A stretch of DNA of 64,000 bases from Balaenoptera acutorostrata (lineage: Eukaryota > Chordata > Mammalia > Artiodactyla > Balaenopteridae): positions 22,874,116 through 22,938,115 of the forward strand of contig NC_080073.1 in NCBI RefSeq assembly GCF_949987535.1, read 5' to 3'. Below are positions 57,777-64,000 of the stretch, one piece after another (positions within the stretch are counted from its first letter, which is position 1; each line of letters begins with the position of its first letter). Made by a program: the position numbers and the translations under genes. Under the pieces are notes generated by a model. That model worked only from the letters and a program-made list of their open reading frames with translations. It had not been told where the DNA came from and made no database searches.

Positions 57777-58055
57777 TAGTGTCTTCTGAGCACTTACTAT
57801 GTGCTGGGCACTGTGTTAAGCATATATTTAATGTTAATAGTAATCACATGCATCAGATATTATATTATCTCCAATTTAAAGAAAAAGGAAGGAAGGAAGG
57901 AAGGGAAGAAGGGAGAAAAGAAAAGGGAAGAAAAGGAAAGAACACCCAAGTTCAGAGATGTCGAAAAACTAGACCAAAGTCATATAGCCTAGTGGTAAAG
58001 CTGGAATTTGAACTCAGATCTGTCTGAATTTAAAGCTCAAGCCTTTAACCATTAC
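57777..58055 (+). mobile_element. MIR SINE with internal purine-repeat expansion
   Basis: 'GAGCACTTACTATGTGCTGG', 'TTCAGAGATGTCGAAAAACT', 'AAAGTCATATAGCCTAGTGG', 'TTTGAACTCAGATCTGTCTG' and 'AAGCCTTTAACCATTACTC': full MIR order, interrupted at 57880-57941 by a GGAA/GAAG tract where the consensus has 'gatgaggaaactgagg'. Confidence 0.88.
57880..57941. repeat. GGAA/GAAG purine microsatellite
   Basis: All-purine run of GGAA, GGGA and AAAAG units grown from the A/G-rich MIR core. Confidence 0.93.
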
Positions 58056-58057
58056 TC

Positions 58058-58231
58058 CAGTGGTTCTCAACCTTTGCTGTACATTAGAATTGGTGGTGAA
58101 CTTTTAAAAAATCTTCATGCCAGGTAACACTCCCCATAGTGAAATTAGAATGTCTGGAGTAGAAGCCAGCTTCAGTATGTTTTAAAAGATCACACGTGCA
58201 TTCTAATGTGCTGGCCATTTGGGAACCACTT
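58058..58231 (+). mobile_element. MER5B (hAT-Charlie non-autonomous DNA transposon)
   Basis: 'CAGTGGTTCTCAACCTTTGC', 'TGTACATTAGAATTGGTGG', 'GTGCATTCTAATGTGCTGGC' and 'TTTGGGAACCACTTT': ends inverted, about 174 bp, abutting the MIR. Confidence 0.85.
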
Positions 58232-59525
58232 TACTATTAACTAGACTTTAGATTAAAACTCTGGCTGTCCAGGCACATCCCATTACCAACCTTCACCCAC
58301 AAAAAAAAATTATACATTCCAAATTTTTAACTTTTAAAATATATGTAGATAGATGGAAACCTGGTTTTTTAATCTCAAAGTGGGGACTTCTGATTAAATA
58401 ACCATATACCAAAGAAAGGTTTCATTTTGTTAGAGTAACTTTAGACCTTCCTAAGATAATTTCCCTTTCATTTGAGATCAAAACCATGCCCTTAAAGCTC
58501 AGAATACAAACCCATTGAGAATTTGGGACCTAGCCAACACTTTTAATGAAAATCACTATATTTTCTCAAGTCCTAGGGTATTTTAGTCCTTGCATTCTAA
58601 TGAGTAATTGGTACCACTACCAACCCATTAATCACACATATGGCTGCTTTAATAAGTAATTTTTCTGTGAATATAGCTTAAAGACTATGATTGAAATGAA
58701 AATGCCCCTGACTTATCAGCTTATTGATATTCTTGATGAATTAATTCAAGCCCCATGTCTTCATGTATTTGGGATTGGTTTCACAAAATAAATTATGTCA
58801 TTTTTCATAAATGTTCGTACTTTTTTATGTTCAATATTCAATCTGATCAAGCATTACAATGTGAAATATTAAGATCCAGTGAAAAGTCTGATGTCAACAT
58901 GTAACAGAATAAAGCATTTTAAAAGTCTAAATCTTTATTTTTATGTGAATCACTGTTGATTTACAAATATGCCTCTAGACAGTGTGTTACATAGACATTT
59001 AATGTCTGCATGTGTATAATTCCTTCAACTACAGAAAACCTGCCCCGCCAGCCTTCAGTCATCCTGGTTTCCAACTGAGGAATTTGATAATCAAAAGAAC
59101 AAAATCAAGTTCTAAGCTTATTTCTTTCGAGAACTGAGGTTCTAAAAGACAAAAACTCTTCTTTTTTTTCTCTGCAAGCTGATATTTATCTGCCTAACTA
59201 CCACCACCAGGGGGAGAAGGAATGGTTTAGAAATGACCCAACTTTCCATTACAATTTCTTCCAGTGCCAACTTCCCAAATGTATTTACCTGTCCAAACCA
59301 TAATTCTGAATCTAAATCACTATTTTTAATCTAATGATTTTTAAATTCATTTTAAAATTCAAAGTAGTAAAACTTTGAGAAAAAAGGTTTGGACAATCAA
59401 AAAAGTGCGTGCTATAAGCAGTAAAATCCTCTCTAGCACACTCCCTTCTCCTTTCCCTTTCCATGGTGGTAGTCAACCTTATTTGGTTTTAAAGCTTTCA
59501 GACATTTTGAAATTCATTTTGAAAT
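58232..59525. other. Unassigned AT-rich single-copy-like sequence
   Basis: About 1.3 kb without repeat signatures. The part at 58560-58960 is dense in TTAATT/TAATAA words and could be a conserved non-coding element. No gene supported. Confidence 0.45.
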
Positions 59526-59556
59526 TTTATATACATATATATATATATATATATAT
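59526..59556. repeat. (AT)n microsatellite
   Basis: ATATACATATAT... run of about 30 bp. Confidence 0.95.
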
Positions 59557-59559
59557 GCA

Positions 59560-59960
59560 GCATTTTTAGTACTAGCAAAAGATTGGGGAAAAGCTTAATA
59601 TCCATTACTAGAAGACTAATACATGACTCATCCATATAATAAAATTCTTTGAGGCCACAAGAGACAAGTCAGGAAACTTTTATGTATAAATATGGCAAGG
59701 TCTCAAATATACTGTCAAATGAAAAAAGCAAGGTACAGAACACTGTGTAAAGTATGCATCCATCTTTTACAAATGTATGAAAATATTTCTGAAAAGATTA
59801 AAAAGATAAAACAAACTTGATAACCTTCAGGAAAAGGAATCAAGTGTCTGAGACAGAGGTGGGAAAGAGTCTCAACACAGATAAGCTTTTGTACATTTTT
59901 AATTTAAATAAGTAAATAAAATTTATAATAAAATTCAAATTTTAATTAATAAATAAACAC
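59560..59960 (+). mobile_element. Ancient L1 ORF2 end and 3'UTR
   Basis: 'AGCAAAAGATTGGGGAAAAG', 'TCATCCATATAATAAAATTC', 'AAAAGCAAGGTACAGAACAC' and 'GTGTAAAGTATGCATCC' are decayed L1 3' words in sense order. Confidence 0.65.
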
Positions 59961-59989
59961 ATTTTAATTGTAAAAAATTTAAGTTCTGT

Positions 59990-60190
59990 CTTATGGCTTG
60001 TTTTTTACATTAATGGAATTTCACTATATGGATTATTCTGCATTATGCTTTTTGTCACTTAACATTTCTTATAGATTTTTTCTTTTCAATACTTAGGAGA
60101 CTACTGAATTCTTTTTCAAAGCTACATATTATTCCAACACAGATAAACCAAAGTTTACTTTTAAATTCTTCTATTAATATACTAAATCAC
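59990..60190 (-). mobile_element. Ancient L1 fragment, antisense (probable)
   Basis: 'TGGAATTTCACTATATGGAT', 'TTCTGCATTATGCTTTTTGT' and 'CACTTAACATTTCTTATAG' resemble antisense L1 ORF2 C-terminal DNA; short and decayed. Confidence 0.45.
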
Positions 60191-60284
60191 TGGGTTGAGG
60201 GCCAGTCAATAAATGCTTCATGGCCCAATTTAATTAAGCTCTCTTAATTTACTATTAACACTTCCTTTGGTCTATTACTAGACA

Positions 60285-60960
60285 ATAAATATAAAAAACA
60301 AATATGTTCAACCTTACTAATAATCAAACAAATGAAAATTAAAATAGCAATGGGAGGAATTCATTGCTTGCAAAAAAATTCATTGCTTGTGAATAACAGG
60401 GCATCATCTTACATTTCTAGTAAGATATAAAATGGTACAGTTTGAAAAGCAATTTGGTAATTTGATTGAAAGCATTAACATGCATATATTTTTCTTCCAT
60501 TAATTCCATGTCCATGAATTATTTTTAATTAAGCAATTGGACAAATTAGCCAAAATAAATGTGCAGTTTTTATTACATCATTTTCATGAAAGTAAAAAAA
60601 AAAAAATGAAGACAATGGGAATATCTAATCATAACAGGTGATCAGTTAATTTATTATGATATGTCCATACAATAAAATACATTAAGCCATTTAGAACAAA
60701 GCTGTGGAGAATTATTTATTGAAATTGTTAAAAGAAAATCCGATTGCAAACAGTACATAAATCATTATCTCATTCTGAGAAAACAATATATTTGAATTGA
60801 AAAAAATCCTGAAGGAATATATACCCCAAACATTAAACAGCAATTTTTGCCCAAAATTGGAAGCACAGGTAATCTTTTATTATTTTCCTTAAAAATATTT
60901 TATAATTTTTCTGAAATCAGCATGCATCACTTGTAATATACCACTAACATGTATTATAAA
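60285..60960 (+). mobile_element. Ancient L1 ORF2 end and 3'UTR
   Basis: 'AAATGAAAATTAAAATAGCA', 'GTACAGTTTGAAAAGCAATT', 'TACAATAAAATACATTAAGC' and 'TATTTTATAATTTTTCTGAA' preserve L1 order with no frame left. Confidence 0.65.
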
Positions 60961-61141
60961 GAAGTAAAACAAGGTTCAGTAATTGTTTAGTCATCAAACT
61001 CTATCTACCGTAAGTTGGAACATATCAAAGACCAAAGCATAGAAATAATGGATTTGATAACCTTCTACAATTGCATTTTAACACCTAAAACTTGCAACTT
61101 TTTGTGTATGGTGTCCTTGGTTGAAAAACATTGTTTAAAAT

Positions 61142-61168
61142 TATAGCCACCTCCAATAAAGATGTTAA

Positions 61169-61217
<49 letters not shown>

Positions 61218-61221
61218 CCAC
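61142..61221 (+). mobile_element. Minimal L1 insertion: about 22 bp of 3' end plus (TA)n
   Basis: Target-site duplication TATAGCCAC at 61142-61150 and 61213-61221. Between them lies CTCCAATAAAGATGTTAAAA (the terminal bases of a young L1, as at 35249-35261) and a (TA)n tract at about 61172-61212. Confidence 0.75.
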
Positions 61222-61530
61222 TAAAAGGTACAAACTTTCAGTTACAAGACTAAGTTCTCGGGATCTAATGTACAGTACAGTGATTATAGTTAGTTATACT
61301 GTATTACAGACTTAAAGCTGCTAAGAGAGTAGATCTTAAGTATTCACGCCACGAAAAGAAAATGGTAATTATGTGACATGATGGAGGTGTTAGATATGGT
61401 AGTAATCATTTTTGCAATATATAAATGTATCAAATCAACACATTTTTCACCTTAAATGTATACAATGTTATATGTCAATTATATCTCTATAAAGTTGGAA
61501 AAAATAAAGTAAAATAAAGCTGCAGTTGGG
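61222..61530 (+). mobile_element. Ancient L1M 3'UTR, sense
   Basis: 'GGTACAAACTTTCAGTTACA', 'TAGTTATACTGTATTACAGA', 'GCTAAGAGAGTAGATCTTAA', 'TGTCAATTATATCTCTATAA': the sense counterpart of 1860-2225. Confidence 0.88.
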
Positions 61531-63289
61531 GAGTGGACAAACAATGAATCCACCTCTAAGAATTAGACTCAGTAGTCATTACTATTCTCCTTGATGTATA
61601 TAAATGACAAGACCTATTTTCTTGAAATAATCTGTAATTGATGTGGCAAAAGTAGAAAGCAACTCTTAGAACTTCAGAATATCAGATATGCACAGCTAGT
61701 ACCATGGAAAAAAAATGTCTGAATGGGTAAGAAGAATGTGGGCAATACTGAAGGAAGAACTCTATGTGTGAGGCTTACCCCTAAGTAATCAGTATGACAT
61801 TTTTCTTTGTAAATATTCTTTGATGCTCTGTGAAGTCTTTTATAGGAACCCCCTGCACCCCAACCTCACCCTAATAGTGCTCAGAACAGAGCATTTATCG
61901 CACCATGTTTATTACTTGTGTAAACACATTTCTCCCCATGGACTGCATGTGGAGTCTGTGAAGAGGCCCTGTGACATGGCTTTGTGCTAAATATTCTCTG
62001 AAGGCTTTGTTTTTGCTGTCTAGTTATACTGTTTTTATGTGGGGGCCTTAGACAGATTGACAAATCATGTCCCCAGCTGGAATCTTCCCTTTACAATACA
62101 TTTTTCAGGGAAAAACTGTAACTTACAAACAGTATAGATCATAGGATCAGTAGGATACCAATTTCTTTAAAGAGCACAGATAATCTCTATAAAAGGACAC
62201 CTTGCTATTCAAATCCGATCTCTGTTAGGGGGAGTTTACACAGCAATTTCTAATAACAAGGCATTCTAAGTTATCCAAAATCTATTTAGCAGCAGCAGTT
62301 TGGTTAGTGGAATTATCAGGAAATGTATCCAAATCTATTGGTCTCCAGAGTTCAAATAGGGAACATTCAAAATTTAATTAAATATTGGATGTTATATCTT
62401 AATCGTAAACGTTCAAGATGCAATTTCAGGAGATGAGGTGATTTTTACTTTCTTCTCTATTCCCTCTATATTCTAGAAATTTTCTAAATCAAACTTGAGT
62501 GTTTCATTTTCTAAGAAAAGATTTTGAGTAGTGACTCACATTTCAATATTTCTTTAAGGGGAAAAGATCTAAGTCAGTTCGATGTGAATTGTCTGACTGA
62601 CCATCGGAGTGTTGCTCATTCAACATAAAAAGTATCACACAGTGAGAGGCATCTTCTTGATCAAAATAAGCTTTGCAATCATCTGAATGAGAAAGATACA
62701 TTATAAGAAATGTGTTTTCTAACTGCCCCAAACAATTCTGCACAACTCTAAATAAAATTCATCATCTGCTTTACTTACTATATTAAAGCCAATAAATTTT
62801 TGAAGGAAAAAAATCATCTGTAATGAAATAGGAAGGAAAATTATTTTTCTCATAACGACTATGTTTTTTAGTCAGGTCGCTGTGAATTCAATAAAACCAA
62901 TCTATTTTTGCTTCGTCTGCCTTGTTGAGATCAATTCTTCAATTGCAAAAGCAATAAAAAAGTTTTAAATGTCCGAATTAAAATCAATATAATTTATTCC
63001 AGAATCCACTCCCATTTTCTTGAAATGATGTACCTAAGGTCTTTGGAGAATCCCTGCATGCCCATTGATATGAGTGTAAAAATAAAGCATATCCTAAATA
63101 GAGCGAAGTAAATACAACAGTAGCAGCAAAAATAATGAGACATTTATTGTCTGTGGTATGTGGGGTATTATGAGAGGCAATAGAAATGCAAATGCCTGAG
63201 ATATGAATGTGTAAGACATGAATCCTATGTCTCAAAAGCTTATGCTCATGTATAGGTCAGATGGAGTCTTTGCACAAAAATACATCATT
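61531..63289. other. Unassigned single-copy-like sequence
   Basis: About 1.75 kb without recognised repeats. Frames at 61881-62063, 62543-62743 and 62984-63235 (all minus) have no motif or splice context. Confidence 0.5.
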
Positions 63290-63738
63290 TGGGGCTTAGG
63301 GCAGATCATTACAATAATGATCCCATAATGAGTCACATTCCCTGTGCCCATGCTCCACTGTCATTCCTTCTATCAAGAGGCCAAGTCTATTCAGCTACTC
63401 AGGTGAATTTCGGCAAGTCTTGTGCCTTTCTTTAACCAGTAGAATCTGGCAAATGTGACTTTGTGCATGTTCCAGTCTGTGTCTTAAAAGGCCTTGCAGC
63501 TCCTGCTCTCACCCTTTTAAGCTCTGAGATCACCATACCTGAATAAGTTAAAGAATATGAGATGAAAGAATGTGTAGAGAAAGAGGCTCAGGCACCCCAG
63601 CCGCCACAAGGGAGCCACCCAGACCACGCACAGAAAACAGAACTGCCTGATCACCCACCAATCCAGACAAAGAATACATGGGTTTTGATTTCAGCTACTT
63701 TGTTTTGAGGGTAGTTTGTTAGGCTGCAATAAGTAAAG
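63290..63738 (+). mobile_element. MaLR-like LTR relic (probable)
   Basis: 'CAGGCACCCCAGCCGCC', 'AGAACTGCCTGATCACCCAC', 'TCCAGACAAAGAATACATGG' and the terminal 'GTTTTGAGGGTAGTTTGTTA', 'GGCTGCAATAAGTAAAGTA' resemble the 3' part of older MaLR LTRs. The left boundary is uncertain. Confidence 0.45.
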
Positions 63739-64000
63739 TACTGCTTCAGCTATTTATTCACCCAACCAATATGTACGGAGTGCAAACTACATGCCAATCA
63801 CCAGCACTGGACAAACAGGTGAACATCAACAATGGTCCCTTTTTCCAAGGAGTTTATGTTCTAGTACTTGAGGATAGGGAAGGGAAAGACCAATGATTTA
63901 AAAATAGTAAAATAAATAATAATTTTACATACAAAGAGATGATGGCTGTGAGAAAAACAAAGCAGGATAAAGAGATGGAGAGTGACCAAGGTGGGCAGCG
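63739..64000 (-). mobile_element. Ancient L2-like relic, antisense, cut by the window end
   Basis: 'ACTACATGCCAATCACCAGC', 'AAGGAGTTTATGTTCTAGTA' and 'GAGATGGAGAGTGACCAAGG' follow the order of a common old placental LINE remnant whose downstream part resembles the L2 at 40230-40900. Continues beyond the window. Confidence 0.45.

Noticed and set aside
1..64000. Prokaryotic operon, phage or plasmid interpretation
   Set aside because: Density of mammalian SINEs, L1, MIR, L2 and MER elements and absence of packed genes exclude it.

Overview
The window looks like nuclear, intergenic or intronic DNA of a cetacean (whale, dolphin or porpoise). The main evidence is ten tRNA-derived SINE copies of the CHR type (5' head with an A box TGGCGCAGTGG and a B box GGTTCGAGCCC, AAATA-rich tail). 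Six are young copies that lack about 22 bp of the 3' body found in the older copies, which matches what is known as the cetacean-specific deletion class of CHR SINEs. The young L1 3' ends are of the cetartiodactyl type, and MIR, L2, MER5, MER20 and MaLR relics place the host among placental mammals. The sequence is AT-rich with no CpG island.

I find no intact protein-coding gene, tRNA, rRNA or known ncRNA gene. The longer open frames are L1 ORF2 debris (260 codons at 20935-21717), antisense readings of SINEs, or low-complexity repeats. The only candidate host exon is a weak one on the minus strand at 44291-44441: good-looking splice signals and one frame open throughout, but no recognised product.

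Layout. 1-12.4 kb: AT-rich single-copy DNA with L2, L1M and MIR relics and one old SINE. 13.0-15.7 kb: old L1M split by three SINEs, two of them back to back. 16-18.7 kb: L2, MIR, MER20 and a G-quadruplex motif. 20.7-22.1 kb: a young L1 inside a MIR. 23.1-29.3 kb: a long antisense ancient L1 (3'UTR to 5'UTR) hit by SINEs. 31.5-32.7 kb: a second copy of the same L1 3'UTR type. 35.1-38.5 kb: a young L1 plus SINE composite, two older L1s and a hAT relic. 39.8-41.5 kb: MIR, L2 and MER20. 43.2 kb: a perfect 40-bp tandem duplication. 45.9-47.8 kb: MER5A and a hAT element split by a SINE. 50.4-51.1 kb: an L1 with an apparent 3' transduction. 52.0-56.8 kb: an L1 mosaic pierced by an LTR, a Tc1/mariner MITE and a younger L1. 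57.0-58.2 kb: SINE, MIR, MER5B. 59.5-61.5 kb: L1 relics, including a minimal L1 insertion of about 20 bp. 63.3-64 kb: LTR-like and L2-like relics.

No genes here work together. The informative content is retrotransposition history: target-site duplications let me read insertion order, and several insertions carry extra 3' sequence. I do not see a novel biological system. The best leads are composite SINE tails, the L1 3' transduction, the variable 24-bp unit inside one SINE subfamily, and the possible minus-strand exon. Repeat family names are from recognition of the sequence, not from a database run.
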